A stretch of 64,000 nucleotides of DNA from Laetiporus sulphureus 93-53 (lineage: Eukaryota; Basidiomycota; Agaricomycetes; Polyporales; Laetiporaceae): the NCBI RefSeq assembly GCF_001632365.1, contig NW_024468536.1, positions 400,134-464,133 of the forward strand, given 5' to 3'. The notes under the pieces were generated by a model. The model saw only the letters and a list, made by a program, of their open reading frames with translations, made no database searches and was not told the origin of the DNA. Both the position numbers and the translations under genes were made by a program. Each line of letters starts with the position of its first letter. The stretch's first letter is position 1. Shown here one piece after another: positions 1-11,653 of this stretch.

Positions 1-636
1 TTTATCATGGGGGAGAAAGACCAGATGGTCGGCGCCACCACGGATCTTGGATCGAAAAAAATTACGCATGTCATCTTATCTCGAGATTGGCGCCCAATCA
101 TGCGCACACGATCGCCGTCTGCCGATCATCCATTCAAATGTGAATGTTTTCGTTTACTTGGATGGAAAGCAACGTAATAGTTGGAGAAGTGCAGATACCT
201 GACATTTTTGGTAGCCATATCGCTGGTGTTATGCTGCACTTCAAGCTTCAGGCCTTGAGCTTCAGGCCCAGGCGTCACTGGCACTACCTGTCCGTTTGCA
301 CATCCCTCTTCGCCTTCAAATCCGTGATCAATGTCGAAGGACTTGAAGTCTGAACTCTGAGTACTACTCCTCCATCACGTACATAAATATGCTAACGAGA
401 GATCGACATTGGCGACAGATCTACATTCAAGGTAGACGGTAACGCACAATGGTGAGCCTCGAGGAGACGGGCCTGAGTCGCTGCAGTTTCAAAGACCGTA
501 GCGGCCCTGTGAAGCACAACTGTTACCGGATGAATCATCATTACTCTTGCTCTGTCGTAATGACTAGCACGAAGGAGCAGCACAATAACCCGCTCAATCG
601 ATCTTCACGACGGAAGATCCAGGTAAGTGAAGGCTA
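1..636. other. Left edge, no gene recognised
   Basis: Only short overlapping ORFs occur here, and none resembles a known family. The right part is the 3' flank of the pseudouridine synthase gene, which is read leftwards and stops at 637. I see no repeat, tRNA or promoter signal worth naming. Confidence 0.4.
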
Positions 637-2244
637 CTATTCCTCCTCGTCCACCTTCGCAGCCAGCGCTTCCCGCTCCATCTGCCTCGCCCCCTTGCCC
701 TTCCTCCATCTCTCATTTATCACCTCGACCAGATCCCCCCTCGGCCGTTCAACCAGCGGCACGTACTTCGCGCCCCTCCGGAACGTCCCTGCACCAAGCG
801 GGATGCTCAGAATGCTCCCTTTCGGTACGAGCTGCACATCAGGATGGCCAACAGGGAAGTACTGTGGCGGCGGCCTGTGATGCTTCGCCGTGGCGCGCAG
901 GAAGTGCGTATCCAGCACCGTATGGATCAATGACTTCTCGTGCAGTGACTGCATGCCCTGATAGAGGTTGTTTGAGATATCTCGCTGGCTGAGCACCGCA
1001 TTCGCTTCGTGGTCTTCGTCTGTGCGCCATGAGACTGCGTCCGCATCGTACCCGCACTCCCACAGCATCAGAGGGAGCGGATCAGCCATCTGATACTCAG
1101 GCTTGCCCCGCACGACTGGCGGGGTGCCCTCGCTCTCCCTGCTGGACCCACGGGGAGCTTCGGGATCGACATTGAGTAGAGCGTCGATCACTGAGGGCCG
1201 CTCAAGCCCTGTGCCGACTAGGAAGAGGACTGCCATGATATGCCGCACCTGATTGTACAGGAATGCGTTACCGATCAGGTCTAGGACATACACTCCATTA
1301 TCGGCAGGATTGATGTCTGCCGAGAGGATCCGTCGAGTGAAGATGGTGAGCTGCTTCGATGCATCAACCTTGCAGATATTGCGGAAATCGTGCTCGCCGA
1401 CGAGGCGCGATGCGGCGTCTTGCATAGCAGCAAGGTCGAGCCCTTGCGGATTGAAGAAGTACTTGTAATGTCGATAGCGGCATGAGAAGCGTGCAGAGAA
1501 GTCGGGCGTGACAGGCGACCATGCGATGACACGGATGGTCGGCGGAAGGACATTATTCAAGGATGAAATATAAGAGAACTCTCTCGTGGGTTTCGCCGGT
1601 GGCGGTCTTGATGAGTTGGTAGGAGGCTCGTCCCAGTCGGCCATGAGGGCAAAGTCACCTTCAAGACCAGGTCCTTCATCCACGTCCTCTGTAGGTTGCG
1701 CCTCGTTTTGCTTCCCATCTCTCTCTACGTCTGTCTCGGTGATCAACAGTTCTTCTTCTGGCTTTTGCACATCACCCAGCGCACTCCTCACCCAAAAACT
1801 CACCACCTGCCCGGCCGCGCTGACGCCTTTATCCGTCCGTCCGCACTTCTCCCATCCACAATCCTCGAAGCCTGCCGCTGGGTCGATCAGCCGAGTATGG
1901 CTCAGCGCTTCGAATAGCACTCCCTCGACAGTCGGCAGAACTGTCATATCTTTCTGAAATTCCAGACCGGCGTATTGAGACCCATTGTAGCTGAACTTGA
2001 GCGCGATTTTGCGACGAGGATGGGCAGAGAAATCAAACGAGTTCGGCTGTTGATGCTGCTGATGGCGTTTCGTGTGCCTGGAGGGTGGATGCGAGTCTAG
2101 CCTTACTAGACGAGCGATGAGATCCTCTCTCGTCCAACTCTCGTATGCTGCCGGTGAAGGAGACATGAATCGCGAGAACTTGCCGTATCGTAAGAAGTGA
2201 TAGTTGAAGGAGCCAGGCATGTACCTACCGGTACTTCTGCTCAA
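637..2244 (-). CDS. PUS3: tRNA pseudouridine synthase, TruA family, Pus3/Deg1 type
   Basis: This 535-residue ORF has no visible intron. The Deg1/Pus3 branch of the TruA family converts uridines 38/39 of the tRNA anticodon stem-loop to pseudouridine. Visible family signatures are the catalytic-Asp block CGRTDKGVSA (Asp138), a block reading FSARFSCRYRHYKYFF, a GEHDFRNICK block, and GNAFLYNQVRH, which is typical of eukaryotic Deg1 proteins. The N-terminus is uncertain: in-frame Met27 (codon at 2164-2166), followed by SPSPAAYESW, is a better-looking start than Met1 at 2244. An acidic tail (KVDEEE) ends the protein. Length fits fungal Deg1 proteins. It is a housekeeping gene and its codon use looks undisturbed, unlike the transposon ORFs further right. 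Confidence 0.92.
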   Translation of the reverse strand: MSRSTGRYMPGSFNYHFLRYGKFSRFMSPSPAAYESWTREDLIARLVRLDSHPPSRHTKRHQQHQQPNSFDFSAHPRRKIALKFSYNGSQYAGLEFQKDMTVLPTVEGVLFEALSHTRLIDPAAGFEDCGWEKCGRTDKGVSAAGQVVSFWVRSALGDVQKPEEELLITETDVERDGKQNEAQPTEDVDEGPGLEGDFALMADWDEPPTNSSRPPPAKPTREFSYISSLNNVLPPTIRVIAWSPVTPDFSARFSCRYRHYKYFFNPQGLDLAAMQDAASRLVGEHDFRNICKVDASKQLTIFTRRILSADINPADNGVYVLDLIGNAFLYNQVRHIMAVLFLVGTGLERPSVIDALLNVDPEAPRGSSRESEGTPPVVRGKPEYQMADPLPLMLWECGYDADAVSWRTDEDHEANAVLSQRDISNNLYQGMQSLHEKSLIHTVLDTHFLRATAKHHRPPPQYFPVGHPDVQLVPKGSILSIPLGAGTFRRGAKYVPLVERPRGDLVEVINERWRKGKGARQMEREALAAKVDEEE

Positions 2245-2678
2245 AGCTGGTCTAGATCAACTTCCGTTGGCTTCACGGAACGTCACAGAAACAATTTGTC
2301 GAAGACAGCCGTTAGAAAAGTGAACGCTGAGCATGGTGTCGACGAGTCAATTACACGGCAAAAACTTACCATTTCATCACGCTGTACAGCGCTGTACAGG
2401 GCATAGAAGTGTTAGTTGCCTTAAAATATAATAATTTCGTCTGCGATCGTTCGTTTAATTAATTCCACTAAATTACAATCGATTGATTTTTGGTGTGTGG
2501 AGTTGCCTGATTAGGGCATAGTGTTGCATACATAGGCCACACTCTAGAACACTGCGATGGCTTGCGATGGGCCTTCATTTCTGCAGTGCGCGGCTCTCCT
2601 TGCCCTCGGTTTTGCAATTCGGAAAGCGACCCACGTAGGGAGTGATTCTCTTAGAGTGCGAATTCAAGTCGTCACTCT
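2245..2678. other. Intergenic, promoter side of PUS3
   Basis: AT-richer upstream region of the pseudouridine synthase gene. No clear TATA box or other gene is seen. Confidence 0.4.
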
Positions 2679-3700
2679 ATGGACGATGACTTGACACTTG
2701 ACCGACGGATGCCGCCCTGTGGAAGCCTGTGGATCAACATATCTCGCTGCAACGATCCGGCGAGTAACCTCTGCAGCTCTTTGTTGCCCGTGACTCGCAG
2801 GATTGCGTCAAGCACATGCTCCGCTACCCAGGTCCTCGCATTCGCAAGGGGTCTCCAGACATCCATTTAGCCTCTGCTCCGCAATACAGGCTGTTATCCA
2901 TGCTAGGGCCACCAAGGCATCATTCGCCGAGTGAAGATTATGATATCTTCTTCGACGGTCAGGCTTTCAATGTCGAACAATTGCGACTGTCCAAAATGAA
3001 GCTTCTTTCCGGCAACACTGAGTGCTCACGCATCTCCGCATTGAAGCTTACGGTCTAACGCAAGTTGCTGCGAGGCTGCGCGTTTTGTTGAGTAGAGCGC
3101 CTCTTCTTGTTGACTCGGTCCTGTTCGTTGAAGGTGACGGTCATAGTCCATCTCCATGTGATGTAAAAACGTTACTACCGGTCAAGTTGCCTCATCTGCA
3201 CCGAGAGACTTTGGCCATCATGTTCTTGTCTCAGGCTGTTCAGCCGAGGTTCTCAGGCGCCAGATTTGATCACAATCTGTGTCTGTCGTTACATACTACA
3301 TGTGACCCTTCCGGACTATGGAAACGAACACCTGCGGGTGGCGATGCATCTTTCAGTGGTACCTTCCCCTGAAATTTGGAGACTCTGGCATCCTGCGGTC
3401 GAACCTATCCGGATCAAGCTTTCTTGAATGCAGCGAGCTCTTCGTCAGCAGTGCGCATCGCCGAGGAACTCAAACAAGACCGCGCGCTTCTCTTCAGATA
3501 TTCCTTCCATTGGTCATATCTTACCCCGGCTCTCTCGGTCCCCGAGCTATACATCAACGAATGATAAGAGATAGGATGCAGAAGCATTGATTGGACTAAG
3601 CCAGGAATTGTTCTATTCTTCCACAAATCTCGCAAGGCCGTATCAATGGTGGAGATAGATGCTGTACCTTCATGGACAGTCAATCGGTTTGTCGGGGAGA
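2679..3700 (+). pseudogene. Possible decayed F-box/LRR-like protein gene
   Basis: Three overlapping frames carry fragments that read like the large basidiomycete F-box-like families. The first is a stretch with LWINIS near 2720-2750, the position where such proteins have the 'LW..I' motif after the F-box. The second reads FNVEQLRLSKMKLLSG around 2970-3015. The third is LTHLRIEAY followed by leucine-rich text at 3025-3370. The fragments sit in different frames with stops between them and no good intron boundaries joining them, so I read this as a dead copy. The family assignment rests on general resemblance only. A multi-intron live gene or chance ORFs remain possible. Confidence 0.3.
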
Positions 3701-5056
3701 GTCTGACACTCTGGGAATCTAAATGCTGCTGAAGCGTTCAACGGTCTAAGTTCACGGCAAGTTCTCTGGCGTAACAAACTCTCTGTTCGCCGAGTTCGCT
3801 GCATCGCTGGTCACACTCGGCGTCAGACACCTCCGCATTTCGCGCCCGGGGGGGAACTTCCAGAGAATCCGGTGCTGCGCAGTCAACTTGATACGGTCAT
3901 ATTCTACGTCTCTGTTTCCATGCCTACTATGGCTCTGCCGCCTGCATGTGTCACCAAAGTCTATGCCTATTGGCCGTCGTTCATACTAGAGTACTTCATA
4001 GTTCCTACTTCCAGGTCGACAGTGGGAGGAGCACGGGCACTCCAGCAGGGAGATAGTGGTGTAATCCGTTGCTTCACTGTAGTCCCATACCATGAAATAA
4101 GTTTATGTGGAGCCTCTTTCCCGATACACTCGCTATCGCGTGCTTCTCAATTGCACTGTCGCGGACCCGTTGTATGTTTTAATATGTGTAAAGACCGAAG
4201 TATGGTTTCACGGAATTTTGCGAGATTTTACCTTTCACCATAGTTGTAACATGGGATCCTGGCTCCACTTGGAATGTGACGGGCTATCAGATCTTAGAAG
4301 CCGCACAGCCTGATGCTGAGCTCCTCTGTGTCCCATCGCACAATGACATTTTAAAGCCTCTTCAGCCGATTAGCCTGTGCACGAAGGCGGTTGCACAATA
4401 CTTTTCCAGCGCAGAAAGGTGTTGACCAAGCGCGCGTCGAGGGAGCACCATCAGAAAACGCGACACGATGCGCGGTGCTTCAATGCGGATCACATGACCG
4501 CGTCAAGCACAATAGGGCCATCACAATCGGTGGAAGAAGCATCCTCTCATGGCATGGACGCCCAACTCACGCAAGGCGAAGATATTCCGCCTAATTGTGT
4601 TTGGTATCGTCTCTCCCCCGACAGCCTTGCTTAGTGTGTGCACTGGCCAGGCCTCATCGTGATCTTAGCACTCATCGTCCGTGTCCACGCGGGAGTCCAA
4701 CTATCCAGCAAATTGCCTACGAGGACAATAACAACTCAAAGAATAGCTGATCTTACATCAAACATCATGTTGAGTCACTGCTTTGCGCAGCGGTGAGGTG
4801 GGACTAGTTGTTGTGCAACGCGACCACGCAGGCCACGCAGCCTCGGACACGAACCGTACGTGAATCAAATCGGGCCCCGGTGAGAGCCCGTCGCTTCGTA
4901 ATGCGCCGCAGAAACGCTGATACCCGAATTGTGTGCGATCCACAGACAATAAAAAACTCAATCTTGCTGATATGGATACCAACACCTCTTCCAGCCACGT
5001 GCTTTGCGTGGACGCTGCCACACCTATTGTCCTAAGGTTGACAGGGCAGCATGGAC
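3701..5056. other. Intergenic, nothing recognised
   Basis: Only short ORFs without family resemblance. The right part is the upstream region of the first pheromone precursor gene. Confidence 0.35.
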
Positions 5057-5066
5057 CTACATAAGT
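5057..5066 (+). promoter_or_regulatory. TATA-like element of pheromone precursor gene 1
   Basis: The sequence tacataagta lies about 115 bp upstream of the start codon at 5181. It is a weaker match to a TATA box than the element in front of the second pheromone gene, but it occupies a similar position. Confidence 0.35.
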
Positions 5067-5180
5067 AGCAGGGCCATCGGGTAGGGGGTAATACGCACTC
5101 TTCGTCTTCACCTCTCAGGCACTCCTAAGTGACGTTGCCTTTGCAGATTTCATCCTCTTTTCCTCAGTGCAAGGCCTACC

Positions 5181-5303
5181 ATGGACACTTTCTTCACCAT
5201 CGCTGAGCCAGTGCCCGTCGATCAGCCTGAGGGCTCGCAGGTCCCGTCAAACTATGAGACAGGCAATTCATTCTTCGCCGGCGGCTCATGTGCAATCGCC
5301 TAG
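5181..5303 (+). CDS. Lipopeptide mating pheromone precursor 1 (CaaX)
   Basis: A 40-residue precursor starting MDTFFTIAEPVPV and ending GGSCAIA, where CAIA is a CaaX box for farnesylation and carboxymethylation. Basidiomycete B mating-type pheromones are made as short precursors of this kind, trimmed N-terminally to a peptide of roughly 10-15 residues. The likely cleavage zone is around PSNYETG, which is shared with the second gene, so a mature peptide ending SFFAGGSC is inferred. There is no intron. The ATG is the only one that gives the canonical MD-x-FF start. The paralogue at 7732 is on the same strand 2.4 kb away. No receptor gene is seen in the window, so which receptor it activates is unknown. 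Confidence 0.87.
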   Translation: MDTFFTIAEPVPVDQPEGSQVPSNYETGNSFFAGGSCAIA

Positions 5304-7628
5304 AGCGACATTCATTCACGATCGGCTCACGCTGAGGTGTGTTGTCAAAGTGGCATCAAATGCCTACGTCTGAATCTGACTACCTTGACAGTGACAGAGC
5401 TGATCTTCTGTATCGTCGTCGGTCATCTTCATCTTGTGGACTCCATCCATCAGACCGTATACATTTGCGCTGTGCGCTGCACGCATCGACACTATCATTA
5501 TTCTTTGTTCGTCGTTGTTACTTCACATCCTACATTCGTGGCATTCCCGGACTTGGTTAGAAGGAGGGAAGAGGAGAGAGACGGTGTTCGCAATTCTTAA
5601 CGATTGTTTTACTATAATGGACCCGGACGTATTGTAGCGATACTGTACAATTCGTGCGGCCATCAGCGAGGCTGCTTGGTCGTCACCGATTTTTTCATAC
5701 CCTGCATTCGCAATCGCTTATAACAGCCAGTGCACTGAGTCAGAGTGGAATTGTTGCTTCCGGCGAAGATGATCGTCCGAATAGCAACGACAACGAAAAT
5801 TCGATGGGTGTTAACACTTGAGATTGTCACGGTTCTACAGGTATGGCATCGCTGTAGCCTGACGGAATGAATTCTTTTACGTTATCATTAATGCAGTTCC
5901 TCACCGATGGGGGGCCCCTGTCCATACAATGAAGGCGCCTGTACGTATCGTCAGTTCGGTGCTGGTGGACGGGCGAGCTCCATTACCGCGTTACTCAGGG
6001 TTCGAAAACAGGACAGAAGTTCTCCCTGGTATCTTGATATGACGATACTTCGCCTATTGATTTTAGGCAACGAGTGATATTCACGTACCGACACTTATAC
6101 CGCAGTACGCATGCCATCATGACGGGTGCATTGCTTTGGATTCATGAGCTTGGAGAATCATTGAGGGAACGCTTTCACGATATAGAGTCATTCTCGTAAC
6201 GAAGACGAGCAGGATTAGTGTGACCCTGCGGCGTCCGGTCAATCACGAAGGAACCTCTAAGAAGGGGGGTCTGCTCGCCATGGCTCGCATTGCTCTCGAC
6301 CATAATCGATGCGCTGGCGACCGGCCATCGATTACGCCGTTTGAAAATCACGCTGCATGAAAATTACTCACCAATGCGATGTTCGGACTATATCTTGTGC
6401 TAAGTGGTCTTCATGAGGATCCAGACCACAGACGGATGGATAGAGCATACTGACCGGTCGCGCCAAAGTCCAAGATGACCACAAGACAGAGCCAAATGTA
6501 GCAGCAAACAATAAAATGCGAGGAGAACGTTGGTAATTGGTCAGCTCGCGACATTTGCGGTGTAATGCAATCCACAGGAGAGAATTGCGTTGAAGCCCCT
6601 AAACGAACAAGCTCTCCACGGTCTATTGTTTGAATGATCTGGAGTCTGTTATAAGAAAGTTGGACGAACGGGACGCCAGTCTAGGCATCCTGGTGTACCG
6701 TTGATTCCTTGCAGCAAGAAGTGTCAACGCACGTTGGGTGCCTGTGACATTCTACAGCGAGAAGAAATGAAGCAAAAATAGTAAATAGAAACCATCAACG
6801 ACGCCGATGGAACAAAAACAGCAGGATATATAGCTATTCAACCATAGGCTAGTATGTACGTGATCACATTTCGACGAATTTCAGTTTAAAGCCGCGCGCA
6901 GAGCACCTGAGCGTATCAGGAGACTGATATGACGGTTATTCAGGAACCGGACTTGTCAGAGGGTTACTCAGCCCGCTCAGAGCAGCTTCACGCCCAGCCA
7001 CGGAGACCACGTTCACCCGATCTGGAGATCACGAAACAAGGATACTTGATCGATCGGCGCCGCACCCGTCCCATCATGGGTTTCAAACCGAGGATGAATG
7101 TGTGATGTTGGGCATATATCAAGCACAAGGAGCCCCAGCCATCCGAAGAAGACAATAAGGTGTCGTAAGAAATCGGACGACCCCCCTCCCAGAAAAAAAC
7201 AAACGGAGACTGGCATCGTTTGTCATTTTCAGAAGGCAGTGCTTCGGCACCCGAAGATTGTGGAACGCACTGTGGCGACTGGCCAAGTGATCGACCCAAC
7301 CGTTGCGTTTCTTCACCTTGCTTTACGCATGAATATGCATATGTCACGAACAATTTCGAAGCAATACCTTAGCCAGATCGATAACACGCTCACCGAAAGT
7401 CATCCGCTAATAGATGCGCACCGATATCCTCGCGCGGGAACGAGATCTTCATGACAATTAGAGCCGTCAGCGTGATTTAGTGACACACGGACGCACCGCC
7501 AGGCCACATTGTGACGAACATCATTGCCCAACGAACTAACCAAATTCGGCGAGAGGCACCTTTGCCGTCCGCCAAGTGGCGGGCTATTCTTATTGTCTTC
7601 CCTCGGCCACCATCCGCCCATCGAAATG
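5304..7628. other. Intergenic between the two pheromone genes
   Basis: About 2.3 kb with no convincing ORF, and no further CaaX-ended small ORF was found by reading both strands. A short imperfect palindrome (TAATCGATG at 6303-6311, CATCGATTA at 6326-6334) is present. Its meaning is unknown. Confidence 0.4.
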
Positions 7629-7636
7629 CATAAATA
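7629..7636 (+). promoter_or_regulatory. TATA box of pheromone precursor gene 2
   Basis: The sequence cataaata lies about 100 bp upstream of the start codon at 7732, a good position for a short-leader fungal gene. Confidence 0.5.
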
Positions 7637-7731
7637 CCGCTTCATGACGCAGGATCCGGCAGCGACTCAGTCACTTCAGAGCCCCGCTGTTCCTTAGAGC
7701 TTCCCATCGCTCGCCATCCTCCCTTATCACA

Positions 7732-7845
7732 ATGGACGCGTTCTTCACCATTGCCACACCCGTCCCCGCAGAGGAGACCGAGCAGATCCCTAGCAACTAC
7801 GACACTGGAGGAGGCACCGTCTCTGGTAGTTGCACCATTGCTTGA
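7732..7845 (+). CDS. Lipopeptide mating pheromone precursor 2 (CaaX)
   Basis: A 37-residue precursor starting MDAFFTIATPVPA and ending SGSCTIA, with CTIA as the CaaX prenylation box. It is clearly paralogous to the gene at 5181. Both share the MD-x-FFTIA-x-PVP start and an I/V-PSNY-E/D-TG block that probably holds the N-terminal maturation site. They diverge in the residues between that block and the CaaX cysteine, which are the residues of the mature hormone that decide receptor specificity in basidiomycete pheromone/receptor systems. There is no intron. A TATA box lies about 100 bp upstream. Confidence 0.9.
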   Translation: MDAFFTIATPVPAEETEQIPSNYDTGGGTVSGSCTIA

Positions 7846-8652
7846 GCTGACCAGCTCTCTGGGTACGTTGTACAACCGTGCCTCGCGTCCTACCTTATGC
7901 TGACTTGACCGTGATAGAGAGGACAGCTTTCGTGGCCACCCTCTTTGCGCACACCCACTTCGTTTCGCGCACGGTCATTTGCACTTCGTTCTTCGATTGT
8001 ATTATGGTTCTTCGACAGTTGAGGGCTGAGGTTTATCGCTGACATATTCAGCATAGATGGAAGGGAGGGAGTGGCATAATCTATTGATATTTATCACCTT
8101 TTGTCCTGGAAAACCCAGTCGACTTCATGACGTACGACCAATGTGATGTGTTTTGACGATTATCTAGATTGACATAGATGTCCTTTCGAACGTGAGATCG
8201 CATCATCAAGTAGTCTAAGTAAACAGAGAAGTTACGGCTACGTGCCGCATAGCGCGCACCTATCCTGTACCTCACAGAACGTATCAGATACGATCAGTCT
8301 TGATTGCATTATCCATGTACAGAGTTTTGTAAAGTTATGGTCGCTGGTCATATTTCGTCCTTCTCGGCCCACATTTTCACATGCGATAGTCAACACTTTT
8401 CTCTCCTGGACAAACGAGAGGCGTAGCCACATGCGAAAAATAACAAGCATCGGATGTCGATGAAGGGCGGTGATAGGCGGTGCCACGAAGTCGCGCCACA
8501 ACGCGCGTACTAGGCCGGCGTCTATTGATTCAGATGCGGAGTCTCACCTCTCCGACTTTCTCGGGTTCTTGTGCACTGTCTCCTCACGAAATTCATCCAA
8601 CTCAAAAAAAATGGTGTTTGCTTCCTGTACGCTTACAGACACAGAGTTTCAT
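7846..8652. other. Intergenic, nothing recognised
   Basis: 3' flank of pheromone gene 2 and upstream region of the next gene. An ATG at 8611, in frame with the ATG at 8653, could be an earlier start of that gene. Confidence 0.4.
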
Positions 8653-9525
8653 ATGGAAGGAACAAGCGAAAGCGGAAGCTCTGCGCCTTCGAGGGCAAGA
8701 GGGAGAGGGAGATCGCGCGGTGGCCTGGGCAAGTATCTCCGTGCCCGAGGACGGGGTAGAGGACGTGGACGCCCCGCAGAATGGGGCAAGCGGCTCGTGC
8801 TTGAGGATGAAGAAGAGGGAGAGCCTGATGAGGAGGATCAGCAGGAGGTCGAGCGCAAGTATGCGAGGAGAGAGCTCGGGACCAATGCAGATCGATACGC
8901 TGAACCCGAGCCCGAGCTCGATTCTGAAGGTACGTAGGCTACCCCGTCTCAATAGTAGAGGGTATTGAAATCAAACTTTGTGAAATAAGGAGAGGAGATT
9001 GTTGAACCGGAGGTCGATTTGACATCTTTCCTTGAACGCCAGAGGCTCTCGTCACAGCCGCCTCTCACACCACCGCCACCGGATGAGGACGATATCGACC
9101 ATAGCCTCGCAGGTCTATCCATCGGCAGACCAACGCGCCAAACTAAGAAAGGAAAGGTGAAGCAGATAGAGTGGGATAAATCACTTGAAGAGATGCGGCG
9201 CGATCAGGCTGCTGCTGAGGCCAAGCGGGGTATGCTTCCTCCTCCTTACCTTCGCCTCTTCGCTCATCAGAACTCCATCCAGAATTGAAGACACGCTTCC
9301 GTGCACAGACCGCGCAACAGCGTGGTCGAGCGAATCTGCGGGGGACGGCGACGTCCCGAGGAAAAGCACGAAGTGAGTACAGAGCGCTCAGGCGACGTCC
9401 TGGCCCCAGACCACTTCCCGATTGCAGGTTATGTGGAAGCACCTCATCTATCGACAAAGACGCGACAACCTGCGAAGCCGGAGAAGGAGGATATGCAAGA
9501 ATTCTTGGACGATCTCCTAAGATAA
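8653..9525 (+). CDS. RG-rich basic protein with conserved C-terminal tail, function unknown
   Basis: Four exons give a 234-residue protein: 8653-8929, 8990-9229, 9283-9372 and 9428-9525. All introns are GT-AG, all are in phase 1, and they are about 53-60 nt. The first intron uses gtacgt and the third gtgagt. The N-terminus carries repeated RGRGR/RARGRGRGRGR tracts of the RNA-binding type, then an acidic stretch (EDEEEGEPDEEDQQE). Next comes a proline-rich link and a segment reading KVKQIEWDKSLEEM, then a basic helical part (KTRFRAQTAQQRGRANLRG). It ends EKEDMQEFLDDLLR. I do not recognise a named family. Start choice is uncertain (8611 is also in frame), and exon 3 could begin 12 nt earlier at 9271 in the same frame. 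Confidence 0.75.
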
Positions 9526-11653
9526 CGCTACAGCGATGGATATCGAGGAGGGATGCGGACGAGTTATCCCATTTTCTCCGTGAGTGATCTCTATTCGTGC
9601 GCCAAAGAACGTCAGGGACCGCGACCGCATGCATCTCAGACGCCCTAGGGTTCCTGAAGATCTCGAGGGCTGTGATACTTTAGACATGACGTGAAGACGT
9701 TGCAGAAATTGGATTTCTTTCCTGCGATTCCACCCTGCATATCGGCGAGGGAGATCTCAAGAGCATTTTATGACTAGCTGCCGATTATTCCCCTTCATAT
9801 TATGTAGTTCAAACAATGCCTGTGAATGGATCGTATCAAGTCAGTTCTTCTCGAACGACTTGCTGTACTCGACTTTAACGCAGATAGTCATGAGATGCTG
9901 TTCATCGACATCTTAATCAGAAAAAGTCAAAATCGAGACCGAGTTGCCCTCGCAACGGTCGATGCCGTTGATTCTCCCATTTTTTTTTTCAAGTGGTCAT
10001 TCAGGTTCAGGTCGCACCATAGTCAACTGTGGCCTTCCTCCGTCAAAATTTATCAATCGACGCATTGCATCTCGTCTGTCATGATAGTCATGGATTCCAC
10101 AATAAATAGCGTTTTGACCATAGTGAGACATAAGAATACAGGATGGGGGAATAAGTTATCCGTACATAGGGATACCGCATTATAAGGTAACGAAAGAACT
10201 GACTGCGAAGGTCTAAAACCAGGAATACAGCGTGTCTTATGACGAATAGAAGACATCCGGAGAAGCGAATGAAAGGGCCCGGGAGGCTTTTGAAGAGTGC
10301 CTACGAACGCATTTCCAGCATGACTAGCACCATGAGGATTACAACAACATAGACAGGCCATAGTTGCTTGTGGCTTGCGAGGCTCTGAAAAAGAGCGACA
10401 GAGCTACCGACGGAAACTTCTGGCAGGCCATATATGCACTGCAAACTGGAAACTTCCCGCTCGACAAGGGAGGAATTGATCGCTTCGGGTAAGATGTCTA
10501 TCTCGATGGATGCCTCTGACGAGTAGCCGCACAGTTGCGAGTAGGCTGCTCAATATATGCATCAATGCCTTCGTTCTCTCAGCACAGAGCAATGTCGTAC
10601 GAACCGTTTAGTTTGGTTGGTACAAGAGTCGCAACCTCTCGGCGGTACACCTCCTCGGTTGCGTTGAGATGGCATTGCATACAAGCCTGCACAACGTCCG
10701 GAGGGGCCACAAAGCAGGTGCATTTCGCATTCAGGAAGCATTTCTGATGCGACGACAGAGTAAATCATCTAGCAGTGTGCCAAAGGGAACAACTACGCCT
10801 ACCTGCGCAGCGCGAATAGGTTGACAAACAGACGAGCACTATTGTAACAACTGAGCATCTCTCTTCAAAGATGGTGAACGAACAATCTCACCTCTATTGT
10901 GACCGCCGCAGAATCACCGTTGTCCCCACACGTCAGTAGCTCGACGGCGGAGTTCTGGGTCGGTCTACTCTCTACGAGCAGCGAAGCTAGCAGACAGACA
11001 TCAGGGAGGCTAGAGCAATATAGTACAGAAATTCACACACCAGCCCAGCCGAAGACCATAGAAAGAAAGAGTCGACCGTGATACATGGTTAAGCGCTCGA
11101 CGATAGTGCACCGGTGAGATGCAGACACAATACAACAATGCGAGAAGCGAACGAGGATGGAGCCTAGCCAAAGGGAAGACGCAAGTGGGGGAAACAGTGG
11201 AGAGGTGCCAGTCGTGTCGGAGGCTTATAGCAGATCATCGTAGGCGAGCACTGTGGCCGCAAAACAATAAGACATTAAGCGCCGCTGATCAGATCACTTC
11301 GTCGCAGCGTTCCCTCGGGTTGCGCTCACACGGGGCGGCAATGCACCAGCAGCTGACGACAATTAGAGGCACTGCATCCAGCGAAGGAGGACCGAGCGAG
11401 AAGAGAACTGTAGCTGATTCCCAGACGCGTTGATCATGAACTTGCGACCATGGGATGAACGGCAGTTCGTCGAGACAATACAAGAAGGTTCCTGCTGACA
11501 TCACTTCTCTCCTACGGGGAACGGGATGGGAAGGGCTAGTGAAAGATTAGGGGTTCTTACGCGGGGCCGGCCGGCCATAAACACAGCAGATGAGATACAA
11601 CACCGCGGAATATCTAGCAAAATCCCTTAACCCAGGGTCTTCAGTTCGATTCA
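9526..11653. other. Intergenic, nothing recognised
   Basis: About 2.1 kb between two converging genes. Short ORFs are present on both strands, and none shows a domain, a CaaX end or plausible exons. No STE3-like seven-helix segment was found here. Confidence 0.4.

Noticed and set aside
6303..6334. Imperfect palindrome TAATCGATG / CATCGATTA
   Set aside because: A single 9-bp inverted repeat in 2 kb of intergenic DNA is expected by chance. No partner copies were seen near either pheromone gene.
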